DNA of 64,000 nt from Xanthomonas euroxanthea (lineage in GTDB: Bacteria; Pseudomonadota; Gammaproteobacteria; Xanthomonadales; Xanthomonadaceae): the NCBI RefSeq assembly GCF_900476395.1, contig NZ_UIHB01000001.1, positions 711,385 through 775,384 of the forward strand, read 5' to 3'. Shown piece after piece: positions 1 to 8,244 of this stretch; the stretch's first letter is position 1; every line of letters starts with the position of its first letter. Both the position numbers and the translations under genes were made by a program. Under the pieces are notes generated by a model. It ran no database searches. It was not told the origin of the DNA and worked only from the letters and a program-made list of their open reading frames with translations.

Positions 1-162
1 CCGGTGGCGATGACGCGCTTCCTGGCGGCGGATGGCCCCGATCATGGCAGTTTTCCGCCGCCCGGCAACTGGCTCACGGGGGCCTCATCCTCAGCTGCCG
101 TAAATTGACCCCGGCGGGTCAGCGAACTAGATTGACTCCCCCTATCGCCATGGAGGCCGGCC
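1..162. other. Left edge; possible 3' end of an unidentified gene
   Basis: Frame 1 on the plus strand is open from the window edge to a TGA at 106-108, giving about 35 residues that I do not recognise, so it may be the tail of a gene starting outside the window. It is followed by TTGACCCC...GGGTCAGCGAAC...TTGACTCCCC, which resembles the end of a mobile element but cannot be assigned from so short a stretch. GGAGG at about 151-155 is the ribosome binding site of the next gene. Confidence 0.2.
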
Positions 163-831
163 TTGCGCCAGATTCTGACCCCGAGCCTGCTGGCCCTTTT
201 GCTTACGGCCTGTAACGCCCCGGAGACCAGCATGACCCAGACCCAATCCCCCGCAACCGAGGCCGCCGCAGAAGCCGACGTGGAGGCGGGCGGTCGCGGC
301 CTTGCCAAGTTGAATCCCAGCCCGCGCAAGGCGTATGAGGTCACCCTGACCCTGGACAAGGCGCCCGGCGCCTTCGGCCTGGTGCAGGGCGCGGCGCAGT
401 ACGACGTCAGCAACGAAGCCGAATGCGGCAAGATCCAGCCCGAAACCGGCACCGCCGGGCGCATCACCAGCCAGGAAGACTTCGCGCTCAAGAAGATCTC
501 CGACACCGAGTACCGCGGCACCGTCTATCTGGATCTGATGCAGGACGAGGATTATTACGGTCGCGGCGTCTGCCACTGGGAATTCAGCGGCGCCAGCGTG
601 CTGCTGAAGGCCACCGGTGCAGAGGAAGAGACCCGCTTCCTGTCGTTTATCGAAGGCAAGACGGTGACTGCACAGCAGCCGCAGACGAAGTACTACTGGA
701 AGGAAGGGTATCCGCGCTCGGAGTCCAAGAGCTTCCCGGATACCGGTGAGCTGAGCCCGGAGAAGTTCAAGCCCGAGATCCGCGACAATCTCTTCACCAT
801 CACATTGGCTGCCAAGGAAGTTGCGCCATGA
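163..831 (+). CDS. Lipoprotein, probable immunity protein (X-Tfi) for the downstream lipase effector
   Basis: A 222-residue protein with a short signal peptide and a lipobox-like LLLTAC (Cys about residue 17), so it is probably a periplasmic lipoprotein. The start is a TTG; I chose it because GGAGG lies 7-8 bases upstream and the signal peptide begins at once, while the nearby ATG at 149 is out of frame. Its stop overlaps the start of the effector gene by four bases (ATGA), the usual immunity-then-effector order of Xanthomonas T4SS killing loci. By analogy it should bind and block the lipase that sister cells inject into the periplasm. The function is inferred from position, since the mature sequence has no domain I can name. 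Confidence 0.7.
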   Translation: MRQILTPSLLALLLTACNAPETSMTQTQSPATEAAAEADVEAGGRGLAKLNPSPRKAYEVTLTLDKAPGAFGLVQGAAQYDVSNEAECGKIQPETGTAGRITSQEDFALKKISDTEYRGTVYLDLMQDEDYYGRGVCHWEFSGASVLLKATGAEEETRFLSFIEGKTVTAQQPQTKYYWKEGYPRSESKSFPDTGELSPEKFKPEIRDNLFTITLAAKEVAP

Positions 832-2150
832 CCGTCCCATCGCAGCACTACGCCGACTTGTCCGAGGATACGTATAAGAATCACGCGGTTGGACGGCGTG
901 CGCCGGGTCATGAGGAATTGGTTCCGGTCGGAAACGAGAAGTACGCCATCCTGGAGCATGTCGACAACAAGGCCACCGGCTATCAGGGCACGATCTATCG
1001 CCGTGAAAGCACTGGTGAGATCGTTGTCGCGCATCGCGGCACCGAAGGCAAGATCGATGACATCCTGACCGATGCATCAATGGTGCGCAGCCGTCACAAC
1101 CCGCAAGCCGACGATGCGCTGGCGCTGACCAAGCATGCACTCGACTACGCAAAGGACTACGGCAACCGGACCGGGCACCAACCGGAAGTGACGATGACGG
1201 GTCATTCGCTCGGTGGTGCGCTCGCGCAGATCTCTGCACACCACTACGACCTCAAGGGCGAGACCTTCAATTCGTATGGTGCGGCCAGCCTGTCCTATCG
1301 GATCCCGGAGGGTGGTAACAACATGGTGAACCATGTGATGGCATCCGACCCGGTGAGTGCAGCGTCGCCGCATTTCGGCCAGGTGCGCATCTACGCAAAG
1401 CCGGATGAGATCAGTACGCTCGGTCACGCCGGTTACAGCAATAGCAGAGCGAACTTTCTGATTCCGGATTCTCCGGTGCTCGCTGCAGGAACCTCGTTAG
1501 GCGCGCACAAACTCGACAATTTCTTGAAGGAAGGTTCCGTCCTCAGCGATCCAAGTGCGCGCACGCTTGCGGAAACGAACAAGCGCATGATCAACGAGTA
1601 CCGCACCGATCTGGATCAGATCCGCGCCGGCATCACCGTCATCAGCCGCAGCGGTCGCGGACTCGGCCAGGACGCCATCGACGCCATCCGCGGCCCGCTC
1701 GCCCCGGGCGAGCCGGCCAAGCGCGACGCGCGCGAACATGGCAACGAGCACACCTCGCTGCGCATCGATCAGCCGGGGCATGTAGGCAATGCCTTGTTCC
1801 AGGACGCGCAGCGCGGCGTGCACGCACAGGATGCACGTGCAGGGCGCACACCCGACCACCAGAGTGCCCAGTTGTCCGGCTCGCTCGCCTCGGAAATGCA
1901 CGCCGCCGGCGGCCAGCGCATCGACGCGGTGATGATGAGCCCCGATGCCGCCCGCACCTTCGCCGTGCAGGGCCGCGTGGACGACCCCGCGCAGCTGCGG
2001 GTCAGCGTGGAGACCATGACCGCGATGAACACCCCGCTGGAACAGAGCAGCCAGCGTGTGGCCGACAGCGCCGCCCGCCAGTCGGTGGCGCTGGAGCAGC
2101 AGCAAACCCAGGCCCAGCAACAACAGCAGGGCGCACGCGCGCTGGGCTGA
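828..2150 (+). CDS. T4SS antibacterial effector, class-3 lipase with C-terminal XVIPCD (X-Tfe)
   Basis: A 440-residue protein. Residues 30-240 look like a class-3 alpha/beta-hydrolase lipase: AHRGTEG near residue 68 (oxyanion strand) and the nucleophile elbow TGHSLGGALAQ with Ser127; Asp174 and His200 are candidates for the rest of the triad. Residues about 310-440 have the XVIPCD pattern (GNALFQDA, then DAVMMSPDAARTFAVQG, DDPAQLRV, ending in a Gln-rich tail), the signal recognised by VirD4 of the xanthomonad bacterium-killing T4SS. The likely role is hydrolysis of phospholipids in the envelope of rival bacteria. It is translationally coupled to the lipoprotein at 163-831. The T4SS machinery is not in this window. 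Confidence 0.85.
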   Translation: MTVPSQHYADLSEDTYKNHAVGRRAPGHEELVPVGNEKYAILEHVDNKATGYQGTIYRRESTGEIVVAHRGTEGKIDDILTDASMVRSRHNPQADDALALTKHALDYAKDYGNRTGHQPEVTMTGHSLGGALAQISAHHYDLKGETFNSYGAASLSYRIPEGGNNMVNHVMASDPVSAASPHFGQVRIYAKPDEISTLGHAGYSNSRANFLIPDSPVLAAGTSLGAHKLDNFLKEGSVLSDPSARTLAETNKRMINEYRTDLDQIRAGITVISRSGRGLGQDAIDAIRGPLAPGEPAKRDAREHGNEHTSLRIDQPGHVGNALFQDAQRGVHAQDARAGRTPDHQSAQLSGSLASEMHAAGGQRIDAVMMSPDAARTFAVQGRVDDPAQLRVSVETMTAMNTPLEQSSQRVADSAARQSVALEQQQTQAQQQQQGARALG

Positions 2151-3176
2151 GTGCGCGCAGGCATGCGTGGCTTGGAGCGGCTGACAACCACTGCGCAGCC
2201 GCCAGGCAGGCGCGGCCGCTGCGGCCGCTGCGGCCGGTGCCCGGAAGCGCCTCGTGCCAAATCGCATGCGCCGGTTCTGGGCGCGCCGTCCGCACTCAGT
2301 CGATGTGAGTTTGCGAAGTTCCGTTACCCACTCTCGATGCGGTGCATGCTCAATGCGGTGCATGCGCCTGACCAGCACGCCTGACGTGGCGCCGCTCCAA
2401 ACGGCCAACTGCCGCCATCGAACGTTGCACAGGAAACGCCGGCTTGCCCGGCGTTTTTTAGTTCCATCGTTGATGATCCTAGAAGGCCAGCCTGTCGAAT
2501 GCGCCGAGCGGGCAGGGCATCAGGAAGGAGGGGGTCTTCCTGCGTCAGGCTGATGCCGCCGAGCCGAGCCGAGCCGAGCCAGCCCAGCGTGCCGTGCAGC
2601 GCCGCAGCCTTGGTCGAGTCGGTGTTGCTGCGGTCCCGTGTCGACTGTTGGCCGATAGCGATGCCGATGCCAATGCCGACAACACCACCGCGTCGATCGC
2701 GGTCGCTGTGCGCTGTGGGCAGCGCGCATGCGGTGGTGGGTGTCTTTCCAGCAGTGCGCCCAGTGCCAGGACGCCCGCCGCGCATCGCCGTGGCATGTCG
2801 GGCCCGACGCCATGGGCCCATATCCACGTGCTGTCGCGGCCAGCCGGCCACGCGTCTTCGCTGTGGCAACGGTTCGCATGTAGCAGGCGCATCGCGCACT
2901 ACCGCGCCGTTTCTCTGTTGCAGCCGCACAACAACGCACTGGTGAAAATACCGCCAGTGCGCTGGCGCAAGGCGTCGGCCGGCGCGAGATATGCCGCAAT
3001 CACGCAGCAGCTATAGCGAGCGCGACCGCACTGCGCTGCCGTGCTGGAATCGCCACCTTCTTGCAGCGTGCGTGGCATCGCGGCACGGCCCGCATCGCCG
3101 CGCCACGCGCAGTGAGATCCAGGGGGGGGGCAGGGCGCCACGTGGCGCGACATCCATCGATCAAGGGAGAGGGTTC
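2151..3176. other. Long gene-free stretch with terminator and simple repeats
   Basis: About 1 kb in which I support no gene. It holds GGCCGCTGC repeats at about 2213-2236, a duplicated ATGCGGTGCATGC near 2336-2363, an intrinsic terminator (2434-2459), four tandem GAGCC units (2561-2580) and a run of nine G (3122-3130) about 45 bases before the galactanase start. Frames open here lack ribosome sites and normal codon bias. Confidence 0.5.
2434..2459 (+). terminator. Intrinsic terminator
   Basis: AAACGCCGG pairs with CCGGCGTTT around a five-base loop and is followed by a T run. It is about 285 bases after the lipase effector gene, with no gene in between, so it probably ends that transcript. 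Confidence 0.75.
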
Positions 3177-4178
3177 ATGCACGTTTTTCGCAAGGGATAC
3201 CACCGTTTGCTGCTGGTGCTGCTGCTGGGTGGCCTCAGCGCCAGCGCAGGCGCGCAGGGCATCGCCAAGGGCGCCGATGTCAGCTGGCTCAACCAGCAGG
3301 CTGCGGCCAACCCGCCGCAGGTGTTTCGCGATGCGGCCGGCAACACCACCGACTTCATCAAGCTGTTCAAGGATGTGGGCGGCAACGCCATCCGCCTGCG
3401 CGTGTGGGTCAACCCGTCCGGCGGCTGGAACGATGGCCGTGACACCCTGGACAAGGCCAAGCGCGCCGCCGCGCAGGGCATGCGCATCATGATCGACTTC
3501 CACTACAGCGACAGCTGGGCCGACCCGGGCAAGCAGACCAAGCCGGCGGCCTGGGCGGGCCACTCCGTCGCCCAGCTCAATACCGATGTCTACAGCCACA
3601 CCCAGGGCATCCTCAAATACCTCAAGGACAACGGCATCACCGTCAGCTGGGTGCAGGTGGGCAACGAGATCAACAGCGGCATGCTGTGGAACGAGGGCAA
3701 GACGCCCAACTTCGCCACGCTGGGCCAGTTCATCAATAGCGGCTACAACGCCACCAAGGCGGTGTACCCCAACGCCAAGGTCATCGTGCACCTGGCCAAC
3801 GGCTACGACAACGCCAACTTCCGCTGGTTCTTCGACAACCTGCGCTCGGCCGGCGGCAAGTGGGATGTCATCGGCATGTCGCATTACCCGCCGGTGGGCA
3901 GCTGGCAGGACTACAACACCCGCCTGGACACCAACATGCGCGACATGATCTCCCGCTACGGCAGCGACGTGATCGTGGCCGAGGTCGGCATGGACTGGCA
4001 GCAGGCCGCCACCACCCGCGCCATGCTCACCAACCTGCTCAGCCGCAGCAATGCCATCGGCTCGCGCGTGCTCGGCGTGTTCTATTGGGAGCCCAACGCC
4101 TACCCCGGCTGGCAGGGCTACACCATGGGCGCAGTCAACACCAACGGCCAGCTGACCGAAGCGCTACAAGCGTTCTAA
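3177..4178 (+). CDS. Secreted arabinogalactan endo-1,4-beta-galactanase (GH53)
   Basis: A 333-residue protein with a clear signal peptide (HRLLLVLLLGGLSASAGAQ). The mature part, from GIAKGADVSWL, matches glycoside hydrolase family 53 over its whole length: a TIM barrel with the acid/base Glu in VGNEIN (residue 164) and the nucleophile Glu in VAEVGMDW (residue 269). It should cut beta-1,4-galactan side chains of plant pectin outside the cell. The start is the ATG after GGGAGAGGG; the reading frame is open further upstream but the signal peptide fixes this start. A run of nine G at 3122-3130 lies in the leader. Confidence 0.92.
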   Translation: MHVFRKGYHRLLLVLLLGGLSASAGAQGIAKGADVSWLNQQAAANPPQVFRDAAGNTTDFIKLFKDVGGNAIRLRVWVNPSGGWNDGRDTLDKAKRAAAQGMRIMIDFHYSDSWADPGKQTKPAAWAGHSVAQLNTDVYSHTQGILKYLKDNGITVSWVQVGNEINSGMLWNEGKTPNFATLGQFINSGYNATKAVYPNAKVIVHLANGYDNANFRWFFDNLRSAGGKWDVIGMSHYPPVGSWQDYNTRLDTNMRDMISRYGSDVIVAEVGMDWQQAATTRAMLTNLLSRSNAIGSRVLGVFYWEPNAYPGWQGYTMGAVNTNGQLTEALQAF

Positions 4179-4192
4179 CCAACCCGCCAACT

Positions 4193-4260
4193 CGTAGGAG
4201 CGCACCTGGGCGCGACGGGCGTTACCGGGAAAGCCCGTCGCGCCCAGGTGCGCTCCTACG
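4193..4260. repeat. REP-like palindrome, copy 1
   Basis: CGTAGGAGCGCACCTGGGCG and its reverse complement flank a short centre containing GTTACCGG. The 68-base unit can form a long hairpin and recurs at 4384, 59462 and 59633. It follows the galactanase gene, so it may also act as a terminator or mRNA-end stabiliser. Such elements are typically moved by RAYT transposases, remnants of which lie at 9.8-15.1 kb. Confidence 0.85.
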
Positions 4261-4383
4261 GTTGGGCGTGCAGAAACGCCAACTGGCCGCGCAATCGCTA
4301 CCTCGACGGCACCTGCTCGCCAGCGCGGATGGCCGGATGTTCTGCCAGAGACCGCCGGCTGTACCCACAGACCTCACGCCCCT

Positions 4384-4452
4384 CGTAGGAGCGCACCCGG
4401 GCGCGACGGGCGTTACCGGGAAAGCCCCGTCGCGCCCAGGTGCGCTCCTACG
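4384..4452. repeat. REP-like palindrome, copy 2
   Basis: Same 68-69-base inverted unit as at 4193 with a few changes (one arm carries CCCGGG, the other CCCAGG). It is 123 bases from copy 1 in the same orientation, so the two form a pair. Confidence 0.85.
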
Positions 4453-4666
4453 TTGGTCCGTTCCGCGCCGGGCCCGGCGGCCACCGCCGGCCGCTGGCCC
4501 TTATCCTTTGGTCGTACACCGGCAGCGCCCGCTGCGCCGGATCCTCGCCCCCGCCGGCATCGATACCTCACCCACGCACGACACCGTCCCATTCCATACG
4601 CCCCCGTAGCGAGGAATGGCAACAGGTGCGTGCGGTACACTTGGGGGTTCACGAATTCACGATGTC

Positions 4667-4687
4667 GACACACCCGCGGGGTGTGTC
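4667..4687 (+). promoter_or_regulatory. Perfect inverted repeat in the aceE leader
   Basis: GACACACCC-GCG-GGGTGTGTC is a perfect 9-base-pair inverted repeat ending about 15 bases before the aceE ATG and next to its ribosome site (GGGAG). It could be an operator or an RNA hairpin that controls translation. The role is not proven by sequence alone. Confidence 0.4.
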
Positions 4688-4702
4688 CCCCCGGGAGCGC
4701 TA

Positions 4703-7390
4703 ATGAACTGGTTGAACGAAGTGCTGCACAACGATCCGAACCCGCTTGAGACGCAGGAGTGGCTCGAATCGATCAAGGCCGTCATCGACGTCGAAGGCCC
4801 GGAGCGCGCCCATCAGCTGCTGGAAGGCATGGTCGAACAGACCCGCCGCGCCGGCGCTTACCTGCCGTTCTCGCCCACCACCGAGTACGTCAACACCATC
4901 GCACCGGCCAACGAGGCCAAGAACCCCGGCGACTCCGCGCTGGAGTGGAAGATCCGCTCGATCATCCGCTGGAACGCCATGGCCACCGTCGTGCGGGCCA
5001 ACCGCAAGCCGGGCGACCTGGGCGGCCACATCGCCTCGTTCGCCTCCAGCGCCACGCTGTACGACGTGGGCTTCAACCACTTCTGGCGCGCGCCCAGTGA
5101 CCAGCACCCGGGCGATCTGCTGTTCATCCAGGGCCACAGCGCCCCGGGCATCTACGCCCGCGCCTTCCTGGAAGGCCGCATCAGCGAAGCCCAGCTGGAC
5201 AACTTCCGCATGGAAGTGGACGGCCAGGGCATCTCCTCCTACCCGCACCCGTGGCTGATGCCCGAGTTCTGGCAGACCCCCACCGTGTCGATGGGCCTGG
5301 GCCCGCTGGCCGCCATCTACCAGGCGCAGTTCATGCGCTACCTGGAAAACCGCGGCCTGATCGAGAAGTCCGACCGCAAGGTATGGTGCTTCATCGGCGA
5401 CGGCGAGAGCGACGAGCCGGAAACCCTCGGCGCCATCGCGCTGGCCGGCCGCGAAGGCCTGGACAACCTGATCTTCGTGGTCAACTGCAACCTGCAGCGC
5501 CTGGACGGCCCGGTGCGCGGCAACGGCAAGATCATCCAGGAGCTGGAAGGCGTGTTCCGTGGCGGCGGCTGGAACGTCATCAAGCTGCTCTGGGGCGGCT
5601 ACTGGGACGCGCTGCTGGCCAAGGACACCGACGGTGTGCTGCGCAAGCTGATGATGGAAACCGTCGACGGCGAATACCAGAACTGCAAGGCCTTCGGTGG
5701 CGCCTACACGCGCGCCAACTTCTTCGGCAAGTACCCGGAGACCGCGGCCATGGTCGCCGGCCTGTCCGACGACGACATCTGGCGCCTGAACCGTGGTGGC
5801 CACGACCCGCACAAGGTGTACGCCGCCTACCACCAGGCCGTGAACACCACCGGCATGCCCACCGTGATCCTGGCCAAGACGGTCAAGGGCTACGGCATGG
5901 GGTCGGCCGGTGAGGCGCTCAATCCCACCCACCAGACCAAGAAGCTGGACGACGCGGCGGTCAAGCACTTCCGCGACCGCTTCAACATCCCGGTGACCGA
6001 CGCCCAGCTGGAAGACGGCCAGGTGCCGTTCTACCACCCCGGAGAAGATTCCCCGGAAGTGCAGTACCTGAAAGAACGCCGCAACGTGCTGGGCGGCTTC
6101 CTGCCCTCGCGCCGTCCCAAGGCCAGCAAGTCGTTCGTCGCGCCCACGCTCGACAAGTTCGAGCGCCTGCTCAAGGATAGCGGCGAGCGCAGCTATTCCA
6201 CCACCATGTCCTTCGTGCAGAGCCTCAACATCGCCCTGCGCGACAAGGAACTGGGCCCGCGCATCGTGCCGATCGTGGCCGATGAGGCGCGCACCTTCGG
6301 TATGGAAGGCATGTTCCGCCAGATCGGCATCTATGCCCCGTTCGGCCAGAAGTACAAGCCGGTCGATGCCGACCAGCTGATGTACTACCGCGAAGACCAG
6401 ACCGGCCAGGTGCTGCAGCAGGGCATCAGCGAGCCGGGCGCGATTGCCTCCTGGATGGCCGCCGGCACCAGCTACTCGGTGTCCGACGTGCCGATGCTGC
6501 CGTTCTACATCTACTACTCCATGTTCGGCTTCCAGCGCGTGGGCGACATCGCCTGGCAGGCAGCGGACATGCGCACGCGTGGCTTCCTGCTCGGCGGCAC
6601 CGCCGGCCGCACCACGCTCAATGGCGAAGGCCTGCAGCACGAAGACGGCTTCAGCCAGGTCATCGCCGGCTCCATCCCGAACGTGCGTAGCTACGACCCG
6701 ACCTTCGGGTTCGAAGTCACCGTCATCATGCAGCACGGCATGAAGGCGATGATGGAAGACCAGATCGACGAGTACTACTACATCACCCTGATGAACGAGA
6801 ACTACGCCCACCCCGGCATGCCGGACGGCGCAGCCGAGGGCATCATCAAGGGCATGTACCTGCTCAAGGACGCCGGCAAGCCCAAGAAGGGCGAGCTGCG
6901 CGTGCAGCTGCTGGGCAGCGGCACCATCCTGCGCGAAGCCATTGCCGCGGCCGAGCTGCTGGACAAGGACTTCGGCGTCACCGCCGACATCTGGTCCTGC
7001 CCCAGCCTCAACGAAGTGCGCCGCGACGGCTACGCCGTGGAACGCTGGAACCGCCTGCACCCGGAGGCCGAACAGCGCAAGCCCTACGTCACCCAGCTGC
7101 TGGAAGGCCGCCAGGGCCCGGCCATCGCCGCCACCGACTACGTGCGCGCCTTTGCCGACCAGATCCGCGCCTTCGTCCCGATGACCTACACCGTGCTCGG
7201 CACGGATGGGTTCGGTCGCTCGGATACGCGTGCCAACCTGCGCCGGTTCTTTGAGGTTGATCGTTACTACATCGCGCACGCGGCCATTGCCGCGCTGGCG
7301 AAGGATGGCAAGATGACGGGCAAGGATGTGGCCCGGGCGATCAAGCAGTACAAGATTGATCCTGAGAAGGCGAATCCGGTTGGGGTTTGA
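4703..7390 (+). CDS. aceE: Pyruvate dehydrogenase E1 component, homodimeric type
   Basis: An 895-residue protein of the homodimeric AceE type, full length for the family. The thiamine-diphosphate motif GDGES...NCNLQRLDGPV starts near residue 231. Conserved stretches such as YVNTIAP, GHIASFASSATLYDVGFNHF and GGTAGRTTLNGEGLQHEDG are intact. It decarboxylates pyruvate and passes the acetyl group to E2 lipoyl domains, feeding the TCA cycle. The E2/E3 genes are not adjacent; downstream is foreign-looking low-GC DNA. The start follows GGGAGCGCTA and gives the family-typical MNWLNEVLH. Confidence 0.97.
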   Translation: MNWLNEVLHNDPNPLETQEWLESIKAVIDVEGPERAHQLLEGMVEQTRRAGAYLPFSPTTEYVNTIAPANEAKNPGDSALEWKIRSIIRWNAMATVVRANRKPGDLGGHIASFASSATLYDVGFNHFWRAPSDQHPGDLLFIQGHSAPGIYARAFLEGRISEAQLDNFRMEVDGQGISSYPHPWLMPEFWQTPTVSMGLGPLAAIYQAQFMRYLENRGLIEKSDRKVWCFIGDGESDEPETLGAIALAGREGLDNLIFVVNCNLQRLDGPVRGNGKIIQELEGVFRGGGWNVIKLLWGGYWDALLAKDTDGVLRKLMMETVDGEYQNCKAFGGAYTRANFFGKYPETAAMVAGLSDDDIWRLNRGGHDPHKVYAAYHQAVNTTGMPTVILAKTVKGYGMGSAGEALNPTHQTKKLDDAAVKHFRDRFNIPVTDAQLEDGQVPFYHPGEDSPEVQYLKERRNVLGGFLPSRRPKASKSFVAPTLDKFERLLKDSGERSYSTTMSFVQSLNIALRDKELGPRIVPIVADEARTFGMEGMFRQIGIYAPFGQKYKPVDADQLMYYREDQTGQVLQQGISEPGAIASWMAAGTSYSVSDVPMLPFYIYYSMFGFQRVGDIAWQAADMRTRGFLLGGTAGRTTLNGEGLQHEDGFSQVIAGSIPNVRSYDPTFGFEVTVIMQHGMKAMMEDQIDEYYYITLMNENYAHPGMPDGAAEGIIKGMYLLKDAGKPKKGELRVQLLGSGTILREAIAAAELLDKDFGVTADIWSCPSLNEVRRDGYAVERWNRLHPEAEQRKPYVTQLLEGRQGPAIAATDYVRAFADQIRAFVPMTYTVLGTDGFGRSDTRANLRRFFEVDRYYIAHAAIAALAKDGKMTGKDVARAIKQYKIDPEKANPVGV

Positions 7391-7412
7391 TCTTCCCAGA
7401 GGTGAGTCAATC

Positions 7413-7442
7413 AAAAGGGCGGCCGCAAGGTCGCCCTTTTTT
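7413..7442 (+). terminator. Intrinsic terminator after aceE
   Basis: AAAAGGGCG and CGCCCTTTT pair around a ten-base loop and are followed by more T. It ends the aceE transcript and separates it from the low-GC module that begins at 7480. Confidence 0.85.
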
Positions 7443-7479
7443 GTTATTGTCAGAAAGGATAGAACGAGAAGGGGGGGGT

Positions 7480-8244
7480 ATGGATTTAACTAGAAACCAG
7501 ACTTGGCTAATTTCAGGCGATGTATCCACGTTGCATCCGGAGGGCGATCTCAGAGGCTCGCTTGAGTTCTTAGATGGAAATTTATGCCATATTCTCACTG
7601 AGCTAAATCGGCTGAGCTCGAGGGGGGCGATGGATATGCTAACTTACGGTCCCTTCTTGGCTAGGTCGTTGCTGGAAGTTTCCTTGACTGCATTAACTGG
7701 GCGGTTAGATCCTTTTCGTTTACTTTCTATACGGAGGATACAGAAATCACGCGACTACGATCGGCAGGTGCCATGGAAAGCTGCTATGCGCTGGAAGGGG
7801 GATGTGGTAGCAGACAAGCTAGCTAACGCATGGACAGAAAAAATGGACCCTAAAGAGATGTCGCGGGCAGCACTTGGGGATTTCTATGACATCTTGCTTT
7901 GGCAGCCTGCTCTGAAAAGGCTATCAGATCATTGCGAAAATGGGGTCAACGGAAGGTGGATTCCCGAGATTCTAGCTAAATCCGCTAATGGATTTTGTAG
8001 CGAAAAAAGGGGGTCATTAAATTCGCTGTACTCTGAGCTTTCAAAAGCTGTCCATTACGAGGCGGTAATCCCATTGGCCGTTTTGGATCGAGTTACCATC
8101 GTTGAGCGTATAAATAAGTGCGTTCGTGAGATATCAGAGCTTGCTCTAGTAATGGCTTTTATGGAGCACCCGGTTGGTAAATTGGATGTTGACAGGGCGC
8201 TTAGCGCGTTTAGCGATTTTGAAAATACTGAGGTAATTGCATGA
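7480..8244 (+). CDS. Unknown protein, first gene of a low-GC two-gene ATPase module
   Basis: A 254-residue protein I cannot assign to a family. It appears mostly alpha-helical and soluble, with no signal peptide or clear catalytic motif. Base composition (many A/T-ending codons) is unlike aceE next door, pointing to horizontal transfer. The last four bases overlap the ATPase gene (ATGA), so the two are co-translated. The ATG at 7480 is preceded directly by a run of eight G (7471-7478) that serves as the ribosome site with almost no spacing. The frame is also open upstream through the G-run to TTG codons at 7441 and 7447, so length changes in the run could alter expression. A partner in a defence module is an inference from context only. 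Confidence 0.75.
   Translation: MDLTRNQTWLISGDVSTLHPEGDLRGSLEFLDGNLCHILTELNRLSSRGAMDMLTYGPFLARSLLEVSLTALTGRLDPFRLLSIRRIQKSRDYDRQVPWKAAMRWKGDVVADKLANAWTEKMDPKEMSRAALGDFYDILLWQPALKRLSDHCENGVNGRWIPEILAKSANGFCSEKRGSLNSLYSELSKAVHYEAVIPLAVLDRVTIVERINKCVREISELALVMAFMEHPVGKLDVDRALSAFSDFENTEVIA

Larger units (their letters stand above)
4179..4702. other. Intergenic region with two REP-like palindromes and the aceE leader
   Basis: It contains two copies of a roughly 68-base palindrome (listed separately), some unremarkable sequence, and the aceE promoter/leader region with a perfect inverted repeat just before the start codon. No gene is supported. Confidence 0.6.

Noticed and set aside
2254..3016. 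Overlapping open frames between the lipase effector and the galactanase
   Set aside because: Arg-rich translations, no ribosome sites, no consistent codon bias; they overlap the terminator and simple repeats.
4700..7414. Very long minus-strand open frame opposite aceE
   Set aside because: It is the shadow of aceE: high-GC codon bias leaves the complementary frame open. Its sequence is low-complexity (Gly/Val/His-rich) and lacks a ribosome site.
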